Assembly (NCBI GenBank): GCA_949126835.1
Contig: OX421498.1
Span: 29,245,081 to 29,309,080, forward strand
DNA length: 64,000 nt
From: Anisus vortex
Lineage: Eukaryota; Mollusca; Gastropoda; Planorbidae
Direction: 5' to 3'
Shown here: one piece after another, positions 38,394-51,092 of the stretch
Position numbering within the stretch: the first letter of the stretch is position 1
Layout: each line of letters starts with the position of its first letter
The notes under the pieces: generated by a model
Told to the model about the DNA's origin: nothing
What the model saw: only the letters and a program-made list of their open reading frames with translations
The model's database searches: none
Position numbers and translations under genes: made by a program

Positions 38394-38749
38394 TATATTA
38401 TATCAGGGTTCAAACAAAATCATTTTAAAATTCACAAACTTTCCCCAAATATTACTCAAAAGTCACAAACCAATTTATACTGGTACATGTGAAATGTCTT
38501 AATATCTGGTAGAGTAAGGTAACTCAAATAATGAATTAATCCAACCCTGTTTCAGATTAAATAGATTAGAATTAGAATTAAGGAATCTACAGTCCAACTA
38601 TCCCAACTGATAAATTAAACAACTTATATACAAGTACTTTTAGCTTTGTTTAAACAAGGATCAACAGCATGATACAATCAAATAAAAAAATAAAAACAAT
38701 GTGAAATAAATACAAGATTTTACTGTCATTCATTCAGAATTTAGTCTAA

Positions 38750-38950
38750 GACTTATCAATACTGAACAGGGGGCACAAAGCCATAACAGAAAATGAGATG
38801 AATGGTAATAGGAGGTATGGACAGGAGATGAAGAACATAGAGGTCATTATTGGGGCTGGATCAATGTTCTTGCATGTGATCGAGATAGGTGGAGAGACTT
38901 TTTTTGCTGCCTTATGCGCCAATGGTGTTTTAGGAAATAAGTGAGTAAGG
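38750..38950 (+). mobile_element. LINE 3'-end fragment
   Basis: The end CGAGATAGGTGGAGAGACTT then GCTGCCTTATGCGCCAATGG translates in part as RDRWRDF and matches the tail of the 1640-1935 fragment. It ends AAATAAGTGAGTAAG. Frameshifts break the frame. Confidence 0.6.
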
Positions 38951-39137
38951 AGGTAGGGGCTTATAAAATGACTATTACAGTTGTAGGCTTAAGGGTGCAG
39001 GCTTTGACTTTGTCTTAAAGGCTTATTTTGGTAAATTTAGTTACAACATATTGATTTACTGACTAAACTTGTATTGCAAAATGCCTTGGTTGCTTAGAGA
39101 AAAATACCAAATACTTAATTTTTGCTCAAATAGCCTG

Positions 39138-39390
39138 TAGTAAAGTACCCGTTGGACCAATTTGATCTGGTCCATAGGGCCAGTGAAACAGTATTTACCA
39201 GATTCGGTGGCCATGGCATACCAGGTGATTGTGTGGCCAGCACTATGCACAGCCGCCTTTACTTTACCCCAACTAAGGTCAGGTACCCATCAGAGCTGGG
39301 TAGACTTAGGGACACCCTCAAGACCCGGGAAAAAAATCCTAGCCTGCACCAGGATTCAATCCAGGACCTTCGGTACACCAGCCTAGCATA
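39138..39390 (-). mobile_element. family A SINE
   Basis: A near-complete copy: TAAAGTACCCGTTGGACCAA, GATTCGGTGGCCATGGCATA, CCCATCAGAGCTGGGTAGAC and the reversed B box AGGATTCAATCC. The tRNA-like 5' end is cut near the MITE at 39406. Confidence 0.75.
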
Positions 39391-39405
39391 TAAAGAAGAA
39401 ACATG

Positions 39406-39642
39406 CCTGTACTCAGGGGCGAAGCCACAGGGGGGGGGGGGGGGGGGGGGCTGAGGGGGGCTAAGCCCCCCCTGGAATTAAAAAAATATTTTTTTTTCAA
39501 CTGATTTTTTTAAAATATGCACTAAATTTGCTAAAAATTTGGTAAATCTTTGTCACGCGAAAGTTTAGCCCCCCCTGGTATTTGGTAAATATTTGTTTAG
39601 CCCCCCCTGGAAAAAATTTCTGGCTTCGCCCCTGCCTGTACT
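39406..39642. mobile_element. 221-bp hAT-like MITE with perfect 8-bp target duplication
   Basis: The element 39414-39634 has inverted termini CAGGGGCGAAGCCA at both ends and CCTGTACT on both flanks (39406-39413, 39635-39642). It holds a 21-bp G run at 39430-39450 and three copies of a TTTAGCCCCCCCTGG-like box. Confidence 0.9.
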
Positions 39643-40868
39643 GTAAGGCTTTCTACAAACAAAAAAAAAACTAAAAAATAATAATTTCTGACGAATCGGT
39701 TTAGCCTAGACCCAATATTTATAAACAAATTGAAAGCTCACCTAATGAATTTATCTTGACACACTAATTCCAATAGTTGCAATATATCTAACTGATCACT
39801 GCTGTCACAGTTAGGAAGTTGTAGATTGTTAAATGTGAAGCAAATATGGCATTAGACATTTATTGAATAAACCAAATGCCAATACACCCAGAGCTCACAA
39901 ATATAATAGAAATAAATAGGTAAAAATGTCACAACCATAAAACAAGTGTTTTCAAAGCCTTGTTTTTACATCTGGAAAAAGAACACTAAAACATTTAAGT
40001 TAATTTAACTTTTAACACATGATCATGATTTTATTTTATTAAGATCATCACGATTGTTAACATTAGTCATTAGGCTATTACTATTCTATTACTTTTTACA
40101 GCCTACTACTACTTAACTACTACAATAGTAACAATAGAAATTAAAATAGCATCAATACTTTAATAACACTCAATGCATTTAAATTGTACATTTTGAATGA
40201 CTAACTCATAAACGATTAAATTAAAATTAAGTAGGCCCTAAATATAGGCCCCTAGGCATAATTAATATTTTGTGCGCCAATTAATTAGACTTAGACCTAT
40301 ATCGCTCACTGACTTGGTCTAGGTGACACAAATCACAAAATCCATTTGAATAATGTAGGCTATTCGATGTAGGGTAGGCCTATTCAGGCTATTCTAATTT
40401 CTAAAAATTAAAAAAACAACATTTTCTAAGTATCTTGGGTAGGCCTAATTTGAATTTATGTAGACAAATGTTGAAATGGTAATGAGGTAATGTCCATACA
40501 TAGGGACATAGTGATAGTGACATTGTAAACCAAATTTCTACCCTATTCAATTCACTATAGGCTATAGGACTATAACTATAGGCTAGATCTAGTCTATATT
40601 CCAACATATAGCATTGTTTACGTCTTTCAATTTTATTATTTTGATTTGACGGTAGCTTATTTCCGGGTTAAAAGTTTCCAGTAACACACCACGAACTGAA
40701 CTAAGACTATGAGTAAGACATAGCTTAAAATACTTAAATAAATATTTTATTAAATGATGAGTTATAAATATATATGTGTAACCGTGTGATGGCGTCAAAA
40801 TAAATACTTCGTATCCGCACGAAAGCATTTCAAATGTTCACATATCACATAACTATACACTTAATACA

Positions 40869-41039
40869 ATGGTAAAGTCTATGAATTGGAATGTGGGATA
40901 CCGCTCCCGACTACTTTTTAATCTTTTACTACTACTAGACTTAGATAGCAGCTTCGGCTTCGGTAAGAAAACTATTTGCATAGCAAATGGTAATCACAAT
41001 TTAACAACGTTCACAAAATATGGTAATTGCAATGTTTAA
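40869..41039 (+). CDS. candidate start exon or 56-residue ORF with signal-peptide-like N-terminus
   Basis: The ATG is in good context (ACAATGG). It reads MVKSMNWNVGYRSRLLFNLL then LLLDLDSSFGF, that is, basic residues followed by a Leu-rich core. At 40962 a fair donor occurs (TTCG|GTAAGA). Without splicing, the frame continues to TAA at 41037-41039 (56 residues, two Cys). No homology is recognised and no downstream plus-strand exon was found, so it may be chance. It is opposite in strand to both recognised genes. Confidence 0.2.
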   Translation: MVKSMNWNVGYRSRLLFNLLLLLDLDSSFGFGKKTICIANGNHNLTTFTKYGNCNV

Positions 41040-41394
41040 AATCCGTTGAGAATTAAACCAAAACATCAATACAGAAGTTTATGATCTACGAAGTACCTTA
41101 GCTGATCCATGCATTATAATCTTCCAACAGGAAGAGATGATAATTTGTTGTTTTCTTTTTGGTGCGGGAGTAAATCTTAATACTACGACAGCCGGGCTAA
41201 GCAGCGCCCTCTGCAATAATAAAACAAGTGCGTTTTTTCCATGAACGCAAAACGTGTTTCACTTTTTCTTTTTTAAATATACAAACGAATACTAAGAGTT
41301 TAAGAAAACTATTCACTGCTGGATTTCAATACCAGAAATTTAGATATTCTAAACAAAATAACTTTCATTAACCTATATCCTATATCATATGAGA

Positions 41395-41530
41395 GGCCGG
41401 ATTCGACAGTCTGTCAACCGACACGTCGCGGGTTCTCCCTCTCCCAGCCGCGACCGATCCCTGCCGCCCTGCAGGAGTTTTGGGCCTAATGGACGTAATA
41501 ATCCTTCTTTCTAGAAGAAACGTCGTAGGC
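41395..41530 (+). mobile_element. family B tRNA-derived SINE, partial
   Basis: GACACGTCGCGGGTTCTCCC, GATCCCTGCCGCCCTGCAGG and AGTTTTGGGCCTAATGGACG match the fuller copy at 50262-50470. The A-box region is weak. Confidence 0.65.
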
Positions 41531-41770
41531 TATATATAGGCATACGGCCTATTAAAGGCCAATTATATATATGAATAAAGGGACGTGTTTGATTCATCTT
41601 TAATCTGTCGTACGTGTTTATGCGTAGGGTGTCACGACAACTCGTCTAGACTTTCCGTCTACAACACTTCGTATAGTGCGACATTTCGTCTACCAGACGA
41701 TTCGTCTACCACGACAGTTCGTCTACCACGACAGTTCGTCTACCGCGATGTCTTGTTTGGATGGTCTTCC

Positions 41771-41848
41771 TCGTGCCATTGAAAATCGCTCTGCGTGTCA
41801 AGTCTGGCACCCGTTCCGTAGGTTGCCGACCCCTACACTAGAGACAGA
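41771..41848. mobile_element. end fragment of the CAGGGGTCGGCAACC hAT family
   Basis: CGTGCCATTGAAAATCGCTC, TGTCAAGTCTGGCAC and GGTTGCCGACCCCT repeat the right end of the elements at 8828-10590 and 16937-17074. No left end was found. Confidence 0.65.
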
Positions 41849-42756
41849 AGGGCAAAAGTAAATTAGTAAATAGCTAGCCTACATAAATAATGTCACGTCA
41901 CTTTTTAAGGCTACACACAATTATTGCCCCTTTGAGGTGTTTATGTTGTCTTACCAAGTGTTTTAAAAGAATAGTAGCCTTTTCTATAACTATAACCATT
42001 GGTTTTGACATAAATAATTGTAAATATTTCGTGGTATAATAACACTATATTAGGGACTAGCTAATGTCCTCTTATTAGGGCCTACTTACCGTACTGTGCT
42101 CACTACTAAGGATTTATATAGGCTATAAGCCAATAAATGGTAGGCTACTTCTGGAAGCAAAAGGGTGCTGACTGTAAGCCTGTAAGGCTCATAGGTCTAT
42201 AGGCTATCTGTAAGTGTCTATGGAGAAAAATAATAAAAAAGAGATCCTAAATGCTATCGAAAATAATTAGGCCCTATAAGCTTAGAACTATTAAAGGCTT
42301 CAGTGCATATTTAACAAAATGTTCAATTATACATTAAAAGAATATCAAAATAAAGGGCTCCCAGCGCCACGTGAGATTGTAGGAGGCTTTGGGGCATCTC
42401 CTCTTAGCTTAATAGTAACAATTAAAAAATACTTGCGTAATTGCCAATTTAATGTTAAGTTTTAATATTCATGGGCCCCCTAAACTCTCATTGGCCCGGT
42501 ACAGCGTAGGGTAGGCTACCGGCTGTACCCCCCTCTCGTGGGGCCTGCCATAGATCTCATATATCTATGGAAGAACTAAAAATTCGTACGTATCAAGTCT
42601 TACAAGAATGCCCAGTGCCTCAGGATACACACACTGTATAATAGTGCAGTTTTTATTTAACCATTCACGATTCTTTTTCTAGCAACTCTTAGTTATGGAC
42701 ATTTCTGCAATTGACTGCCATACAGTGCACTTATCTATATTTAAAAGTACGCATTT

Positions 42757-42802
42757 TCTCCTCTTGCTTGAGCACTTCATGTATATAATATATAGCTCAG
42801 TG
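42757..42802. mobile_element. end fragment of the 500-bp MITE family
   Basis: TTGCTTGAGCACTTCATGTA and TATATAGCTCAGTG match the right end of the element at 19339-19838. Confidence 0.65.
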
Positions 42803-43552
42803 TTACAAACTAAACTTAAATTAACAACCGGAGATTCTAATAAAAACTGTCATGTCGAATTTTCTCTAACTGTTGAACTACGTGGCACAAATCATGGTAA
42901 ATCATCATAATTTAGATCATATACATTTTACTATTATCTGGTCGATGATTAGTAGTTCGTAGATCATTTTATAATTTAAAGGGCATGACAAATAGACAGA
43001 CAAATTGCTTTTATATATAAAACGCAAAGCTTTAACTTTCAGACTTCTGCAAGTTTTGCTTTTCACCCAGTTAGTTAAACTTAGTTACCAGTTTAGCCTA
43101 TTGTTTATTTGAATCAAATTTGATCATTTTTGACATGCCATTTAATTAATTCATTTATAATAATAAAAAAGTAATACTCGCACATTTCAAGATGATGATG
43201 GGCTGTCAGTAGTTAATACTAGTTGTAGTTGTCACAGTCACTGGGGCTTGATACTCTGTCACTCTGTGTTAGTGTTGCCTGGCTGCCTGGTGTTTAAATG
43301 TTACTATTACTAATTACTACTTATTACTAGTCTAGTATTTAGTGTTACTTATTTGTAACTGTAAAACTGTAAGCCTATACTACCTATAGGCCTTTAGTAT
43401 AAATTATATAGCCTATAGACCCTATAGTCAATAGTGTTAGTATAGTCATAGCGTCATAGCATAGTATTAAGTATAGTACAATCAAAATTTAGTTGTAGGC
43501 AGGGTTTGAGTTGAGATTCAATGATTCAATGAGTTATTGATTGAAATCTATT

Positions 43553-43660
43553 TACCGTATATACTCGCGTATAAGTCACACCAGTGGATAAGTCGCACCC
43601 CTATCTTAAGATTTTTCTCAAAGATGTTGCGTATAAATCGCACCCCGACTTCCAGGGGTT
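43553..43660. mobile_element. possible DNA-transposon end
   Basis: TACCGTATATACTCGCGTAT followed by repeated ATAAGTCGCACCCC-like boxes (at about 43569, 43590 and 43633) resembles a type of terminal and subterminal repeat seen in animal DNA transposons. The opposite end was not located, and the superfamily is not assigned. Confidence 0.35.
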
Positions 43661-44634
43661 ACACTGCCTTTTAAATTTTCAAAAATGCATTCCTTTTAAA
43701 ACATAAAAGTTACTAAATATTCACCTTAATTTGGAAACATTTCTTAAAAAATGGTATCAGTCGTGCATAAGGCAAACATTTATATAATCAAATAAAGGCA
43801 GGGCTTCATTTTTTTTTCTGTTTCTTCATCTAAGTCGCTGTCCCTACTCAAGTTCCTATCACTATTGTCATACTATAGTGGGTCGACATATATAAAATGA
43901 TTTTTATCAACCAATTTTTGTTTGTTAATAGTAATGTAGGCCCACTATTTTACTATGAAATAATTACTAAAGCCCACATCAAAATCTGAAGCAAACTAGA
44001 AACTAATCAAATTAAATTTAAATCCCAAAACCGTTGATTTAAATATTTGTTAAAAATCCATTTAACAAATATAAATATATATGATTTTTTATCAAAATTA
44101 TTTTTTGACAGGTAGTTAGAGGTATTTTTATATCCCTGCTACAGCTGGACAAGGCTAGGTGTGATTTTCAAATGTTTCTAAAGTTCCTTAAATAAGAGAG
44201 CATAATACTATTGTAGATGTGGTTTATTCTCCCCATCAACACAAATGGTAATAATACCCAGTGCTCTGACAGAAACAAATCTACCCTACACCTGTATAGT
44301 TTATAGTGGTAAATAAGTCACACTCTTAGTTTAGGGTTATCCAAGTTCTTTTTGTACTTGACTCACAGATAGGTTGTACCCAACATTTTGTGAGTTAAAC
44401 TGCCCTTTCAAAATAAAAATTCTAGAAAATGTATACTTATGTTACTAATATTTGACTTTATTTGGAAACTTTCTTTATAAAAATAGTTTGCACATAAATT
44501 TCTCCAAATCAAAACTATTCATACAATGACATTGATTTATATACATATTTCAGTCTGCCATATTTAACTTTCAAAGTCTGCTGACTGTTGTCCTGCTCAT
44601 GATTTGCACCTGTGCCTATCTGAGAGCTATTGCA

Positions 44635-45345
44635 CCCAGTGTCATGGATCGTAATAAAACAGGGTACGTACTAAAAACACATTAGGTTGCACCCAGTGTC
44701 ATGGAGCATAACAAAACAGGGTACCTACTAAACACACATTAGGTTGCACCCAGTGTCATGGAGCATAACAAAACAGGGTACCTACTAAACACACATTAGG
44801 TTGCACCCAGTGTCATGGAGCATAACAAAACAGGGTACCTACTAAACACACATTAGGTTGCACCCAGTGTCATGGATTGTAACAAAACAGGGTACATACT
44901 TACTAAACACACATTAGGTTGCAACTAGTGTCATGGATTGTAACAAAACAGGGTACATACTTACTAAACACACATTAGGTTGCAACTAGTGTCATGGATT
45001 GTAACAAAACAGGGTACATACTTACGAAACACACATTAGGTTGCAACTAGTGTCATGGATTGTAACAAAACAGGGTACATACTTACTAAACACACATTAG
45101 GTTGCACCCAGTGTCATATATTGTAACAAAACAGGGTACCTACTAAACACAATTAGGTTGCACCCAGTGTCATATATTGTAACAAAACAGGGTACCTACT
45201 AAAAACACATTAGGTTGCACCCAGTGTCATATATTGTAACAAAACAGGGTACCTACTAAAAACACATTAGGTTGCACCCAGTGTTATAGAGCATAAGAAA
45301 ACAGGTTGCACCTAATGTCATGGATCGTAACAAAACAGGGTACAT
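44635..45345. repeat. 57-bp minisatellite, about 12 copies
   Basis: Units run TTGCACCCAGTGTCATGGAG, CATAACAAAACAGGGTACCT, ACTAAACACACATTAGG. A block of four central units carries TTGCAACTAG and a 4-bp longer GTACATACTTAC variant, showing duplication of neighbouring units. The last copies are shortened. Confidence 0.9.
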
Positions 45346-46444
45346 ACTAAACACACATTTTATGAGACTTGTCATAAAGTTAATTACAGTTTACAGGTAT
45401 ATTAATAAAGAAAAAAAAATTAATTCCTTTATGCAATTTCCTCAGCAATCAAATTCTTGTATTTTTTTTTTAATTTATGGCTGACATGGAAATTTGTACA
45501 AAGAAAAATAAAACCACTTTTATTGACAAAGTTTTTTTTGAAATAATGCCAGTATCTGTAATTCCAGTCTCAGAAATTGAAGTCATTTACATGAAAAAAG
45601 AATCCACATTGACAATAACTAATCATGTTTATTTTCATTTAACCAATTTAATTTTTTATAAATTTGTGAAATAAATGTATTATTTCTTCACTGCCGACAA
45701 TTAAAATAAGTTATTAAACTTATTACTTAACTAGTGATTGGATGGATAACTCTACAAGCCTTACTCAAATAAATTTTGGCTTCTTTTTTTTGTTAGATTT
45801 TACAAAGTATAAAAAAAAATCTCAAATAATTTTGACAGGCTTCTCGGCACATTCTGGAAGTTTGCACGGATAGGGGAGAGGAAGAGTCCTTATGTGGCAT
45901 TCTGTTGTGTGGCCATGGCATTCAGCATTTTATTTTTGACGTGACCAAAAAGTAACATCAAGTAGAAATGAGTGAATGTTAGTCTCAGAGTGTTGCTTTC
46001 AGTGTAAATGTTTAGAAAGATGTGAAGATGAGCCTTGTGTATTTCTATTCATTAATGTACTATATTCAATTCTATTGACAATGTATAACATGCTCAATGT
46101 CCACTTTTTAAACATTCTATTTTTTTGTTTCTTTTTTAAAGTTGATTGACTTTGGTATGAAAGTTTGTAAAATGTTTAAATTATTAATCCTAATATTTTA
46201 AAAATCATACATTTTTAATTTAGCAGTGAAACTGTTTAAATTTGTGGTACAATTTTGTTTTTAAATCTGCATCCAGTGTAAATTGTGTTCCATAACAATG
46301 AAGCTATAACTACAAAATTATTATTTTTATTGATCCTTGCTGTCTTTGCAGTATGTTATAGTTAATTAATGTATACAGCAGACTGTTGTCCTAATTTAAA
46401 GAACAGAAAAATGATGCAGTCATAACAAAATTTTGATATATCAC

Positions 46445-46615
46445 GATTTTCCCTCCGGGGTTGGAGGGTATCCCTGAGTCTACCCAGCTCTGATATGGCA
46501 TAATGGGTACCTGGCCTTAGTTGGGGTAAAGTAATTATCTAGTATGCAGTGGCAGAAACTGGTGAACACTGATTCACCAGCTCTATAGTCCAATTTGGTC
46601 AGACTGGATACTTTA
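46445..46615 (+). mobile_element. family A SINE, headless copy
   Basis: CCTGAGTCTACCCAGCTCTG, GGTACCTGGCCTTAGTTGGGG and ATAGTCCAATTTGGTC are the SINE body in plus orientation. The tRNA-like head is missing. Confidence 0.65.
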
Positions 46616-49600
46616 CTACCATTTTACAGAGTACTTTAGGTGGAGATTGAATTCTACACTATTTACTATAAAAAAAAACATAAAACATTATCATTTAAAC
46701 TTTTATTTTATTAAAAAAAAATATACAATAAACAAAAATACAAATTCAATGCTGTTTTAACAGAGTTTACAGAAGGCACATTTTTCTCCATAAATGCCAA
46801 ATAATTCTTTAAAAAAAAATAATTATGGAATACATTTGTGTAATGACATGATAATTTGTTTGGCTGTTTTCATAACTTTCTCTGCTGTTAATAGACTTAT
46901 TTTGTAATTTTTATGATGAGGTATTTGTGCATGTCAAAGTTTTTGTTACCTTGAAGTACTGGTAATTAAAAAAACAACAATCATCAATGACACTACTGTA
47001 GTTTTGAAAATTAGCATAAAGTTACATGCTTTCTGATTTTCAAAAATGCTTAAATATTTTTACCAGGTAGATAGATATATCAGTATAAAAGAATGTGTAT
47101 ATATATTTAACCATGTGAGGAAGTATGTGGCAAAAGAATAGCTTAAAACCACCTCAGGCTTGAATATTGTCCCGCTGGCACCATTGCACGCAGACAACTC
47201 TCCAATACATACATTCCTTGGAACCTATTGGAAGACTGGGTCATCTGGTGGGTTGTGGTTACTATTTGGAAAAATTGACATATTTTGTATAAAATATGAA
47301 ACATTTAGACATTAAAGAGTTCATTGAATTTTAATTGAAAACAAAAAACAACATATTTTAGAGACACTAAAATGTAGAGATTGAAAGAGTGCTGGATCAA
47401 GGTCATTCCTTGTACAAAGACATGTACCTTGTTATTCATTATAGTTTAAATTATAATGTTATAAGTTTTATATGTCTGCTTATAAAGGTGTTATTTTTAT
47501 CGGGCATAAAGTAACAAACATGCATGAAAAATAAATTTGTCTGTTTATGCTAAAAATGTTCACGTTTTTCTTTTATGCTGTGTATTTGTTTGATATAAAA
47601 TAGGTTGAACATTTAAAATGGGATATATTGTTCATCGAGGATAAATTGAGATGGTAAAGATCGTCTAGGTTTAAATGATGATGTATTCTTAGTTCAGGAG
47701 GGCTTTCTTTATTCCCTAAACTTTTCAATTACTTACAATCAATGGTAAAATAAACAACTGATGTTGGTAGAGCATTATGCAGGCCACACATTCCCTAAGT
47801 ATACAACAGCCTGAGAAAAACAAAAGTGCGCTTTTAAACATCGATCTTTTCTATCAATATATTTCCACAATTGGGAGACAGAGGGGCTTGGTCTGATCTG
47901 TGACCTTCTCTTACAAACCCATTCTTTAAAATAAAACAAATTTTACTTGTTTATTTTTCAGAATAGCACAGAGTTTGCAAAGATTTGCTTCACTAGCTAA
48001 GAATAAATGAGATTAAATGAAGTTTTTAAAAAATACATTTCTACTTTAATAAGAAGCCACTGTAATATTTCATGCAGATTTCACTGCATACTATTTACAA
48101 GTAATGTGTAAAGTAAAACAGTCAGACATAAACACATGAACTAAAGGCCAAAGAGTGAGTTGTACATGTAGAATAAATTGGTCATGTTTACATTGACAGT
48201 GTCCATGAAAGTAAGTTGATGAAGCAACTATTGTCTTTATCATAATGTATTCCACACTGTCATTAAAATAAAATAATTCCTACAGTAAACAATGTAGAGT
48301 TCTATGCATATCAAGACAGCATTGCTTGAAAATAAAATATTTTAATATGTATCTCTACCTCTATCATTATTTGAATTTAGACTTTTATGACTTTCAATAA
48401 AGAACCTCAGAATCAATGTGAATATATGGAACTGTGCATATAATTATATCAATATTTAAATATATAGCTATCTGAATCAATGCCAATATTGAATATATAT
48501 ACCTCTATCAATGCTAATATTTGAATATAGAAATAAAGCATTGCAAGTAGAGATATCAATACCAAGTTAAACAATGGGCTACAACAATTTCAGCCTGAAC
48601 TCTAAAAATCAAATAATATTTCATAGCTTACAAAAAATACAAACATTTTGCCCTTGTGCAAAAAAAAAAGCAAAAATTATTTCAAACTATATTTAGGCAT
48701 GAAATCTATGAAAACAAAGTATTTTTTTACAAGTACTGGTTAAGAAATTGGGAGGAAACAGTTTCTTGAAGTTAAAACGGCCATTTGATTGTCAGTTATA
48801 ACAGTGTGGCTCCCTACTCATTGGTTTTTTCTCTCCAGACAAAATTCAACTTATCAATACTGAAAAAATTGTTTGTTTCATATTAAAAAGAAAATAGTGA
48901 GTTAAGGATACAAATACTTTTTTTTTAAATAGCCAAAAAGGTTCAGTGACTGGTTTTTTATATATATACAATGTATACATCTTTTGAAAAACAACAACAA
49001 ATGCTATAGGATGCAGAATCTATATATAAATATGTATAGAATATTACAGTGTACAAAGTGTTTGATGGTGTTACAAATAATATTTATATTGGTTGAATGA
49101 AAGTAAAGTGGCTTGAAGATGTGAACATTAAAGACAGGGATCTAGAGATGGTCAGAGATAAATCTGATCATTAAACTTTTCCAAGAAAAAAAGAAATTCA
49201 GTTCTGAATTGGACACACCTAAATGTGTCTGAATCAAAATGCTACATGGTATATTTTGTGTTTTTTAAACACTGTTTTTAAAAAGTAATTTTTATTAGAA
49301 TGTCAGAAAAATGAAATTTAAACAAAATTTCAAATAGAAAATGTATGTTCTCTATTAAAAAAATATTTATAAGTAAATACCAAAATAACTGTAATATCAA
49401 AGTAGTTTATTTCAACAGCTCAAAAAATGTACTCAAGACTGACAAGGATTTGATCATTTGCTCATTTTTGTGAAAAATATTTTGACATATTTTAGGAAAC
49501 TAAATTTGGATAAAAAGGTTTGAAAATGAAGGGGAGGGAATCAGTAGTAGTAAGTAGCTCAGTATTATTTTTTATCACTTTCCATAATTACCGGTAATTC

Positions 49601-50059
49601 TAAGAAGAATTAATTTAAATTCATATACTTGGGTGCTTATTGTAATTAAAAAAGTGAATAAGTTTAATCCAAAATGATGTCAACAAAATAATAATTGGAT
49701 TTTTGTGATTAAAACAGGAAAAAAAGCTTACAGATAAGTAACATTGTGCAATAAACAGGATAAAAATGCACCATTTAAATTTTGCCCTATATCAAACAAA
49801 CAGTTCATGAAGTGCAGTGACTTCACTCAAATCTGGTGGAGAGATAGAGAAAAATGTCACAGAGTCACCCAGAACATGATTTCTTTGTCTATGAAAACAA
49901 TAAGAGACTTTTAAAAAAGAAATAAAGTGATGCCAGCCATAATTGGCACATCACATCAGGATGGAATGGAAACAACTAAATTATTTTATTATACTCATTC
50001 TTCTTTTCATATTGGTTCATTTAAAAAAAACAAATATAGAACAACAAGTGTATAAATAT

Positions 50060-50166
50060 AAATTACAGCTTAACTTACATTAAAAGATTGATATAAATTA
50101 CAGCTTTACTTACATTAAAAGATTGATATAAATTACAGCTTTACTTACATTAAAAGATTGATATAA
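50060..50166. repeat. 35-bp tandem repeat, three copies
   Basis: The unit TATAAATTACAGCTTTACTT plus ACATTAAAAGATTGA is repeated with one base change. Confidence 0.85.
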
Positions 50167-50261
50167 ATGTTTTCAAGCCACCATCATTTTGGTGATGGAG
50201 TTTTAATTAAAGCTCACAGCTTAATGAGGTTTTACATGAAAAATATGATCAATAAAGCAGG

Positions 50262-50470
50262 CCGGCTGGCCTAGCGGTTAGTTCACCGGACTGCCAACCA
50301 AAAACCATCTGACACGTCGCGGGTTCTAGCCCAGCCACCGACGGATCCCTGTCGCCCTGCAGGAGTTTTGGGCCTGTAAACATATTTGCGCCAGCAGGCA
50401 GCAGTGTGTTTACAGAGCGCACTGAGCATGCTGAAATAGCATGGATAGAAGCGCTATATAAGTACCCAAT
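50262..50470 (+). mobile_element. family B tRNA-derived SINE
   Basis: It begins GGCCGGCTGGCCTAGCGGTT (A box) and has GTCGCGGGTTCTAGCCC (B-box-like). A body with CCTGTCGCCCTGCAGGAGTT follows, then a 3' part GCGCTATATAAGTACC with an AATTAATTAAATT tail. Partial relatives are at 41395 and 63622. Confidence 0.8.
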
Positions 50471-50988
50471 TAATTAAATTAAATCCAACGTTAAAAAAAA
50501 ACTGTAAAAAAAGACAATAAATATAAAAAAAAGAATTGAATAAGTAGTCAAGTCCAAAATAAACTCAAACATGTCCTTTTATCATGCTTCTTTATAAATA
50601 TTTATATCATGAGGGAAGAAAAACAGCTTTTGACTTGTAAGCTACATGTAACAAACAATTTGAACAAATGACACCAAGAGTGACATTTGCAATATAATTT
50701 ATAAAAAAATGAACAAAGCAATATGGTGAGAATCTTTTGGTTTTAAAACTATGTGCAATGCACGCACACAGATTCAATACCAGCTTTTTACACAGACTTA
50801 TTCATAAATAAACTAACAGGAAAATTCATTTTTTTATTTTTTACAAATGACATTAAATGCATTCTCTATTAACAAAACAGACTGATGCCAATATTTGTAA
50901 AACACAAGTATAATAGGAAGCTGTTTGTCTACAGATTAACTGATTTGAAATGTTGACACAATTTATTTATCTACGAAATTCTAGAAAA

Positions 50989-51092
50989 CATCTTCAGACA
51001 TGCCAGTGTTTAAACATCTACAGACATGCCAGTGTTTAAACATCTACAGACATGCCAGTGTTTAAACATCTACAGACATGCCAGTGTTTCAA
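50989..51092. repeat. 26-bp tandem repeat, four copies
   Basis: The unit CATCTACAGACATGCCAGTG plus TTTAAA is almost unchanged between copies. Confidence 0.9.

Larger units (their letters stand above)
33161..40868. other. no exon found: upstream intron or intergenic
   Basis: The gene containing 33002-33160 must continue upstream on the minus strand, but no exon with a phase-2 donor could be defended here. Contents are a 27-bp tandem repeat, three SINE copies, a LINE tail and a hAT-like MITE, listed separately. Long AT-rich stretches (34400-35100, 36200-37500, 39700-40850) show nothing else. Confidence 0.5.
41040..46440. other. intergenic or intronic AT-rich region with repeats
   Basis: No defensible exon on either strand. 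Separately listed are a family B SINE, a hAT end, a MITE end, a possible transposon end at 43553 and the 57-bp minisatellite. A short array of CGTCTACCACGACAGTT units lies at 41688-41745. Confidence 0.5.

Noticed and set aside
44635..45345. CRISPR-like array
   Set aside because: The repeats are directly adjacent without unique spacers, and the DNA is eukaryotic. It is a minisatellite.
50262..50470. Functional tRNA gene
   Set aside because: A-box and B-box-like sequences are present but no cloverleaf with complete stems could be formed, and the body and tail match dispersed SINE copies.
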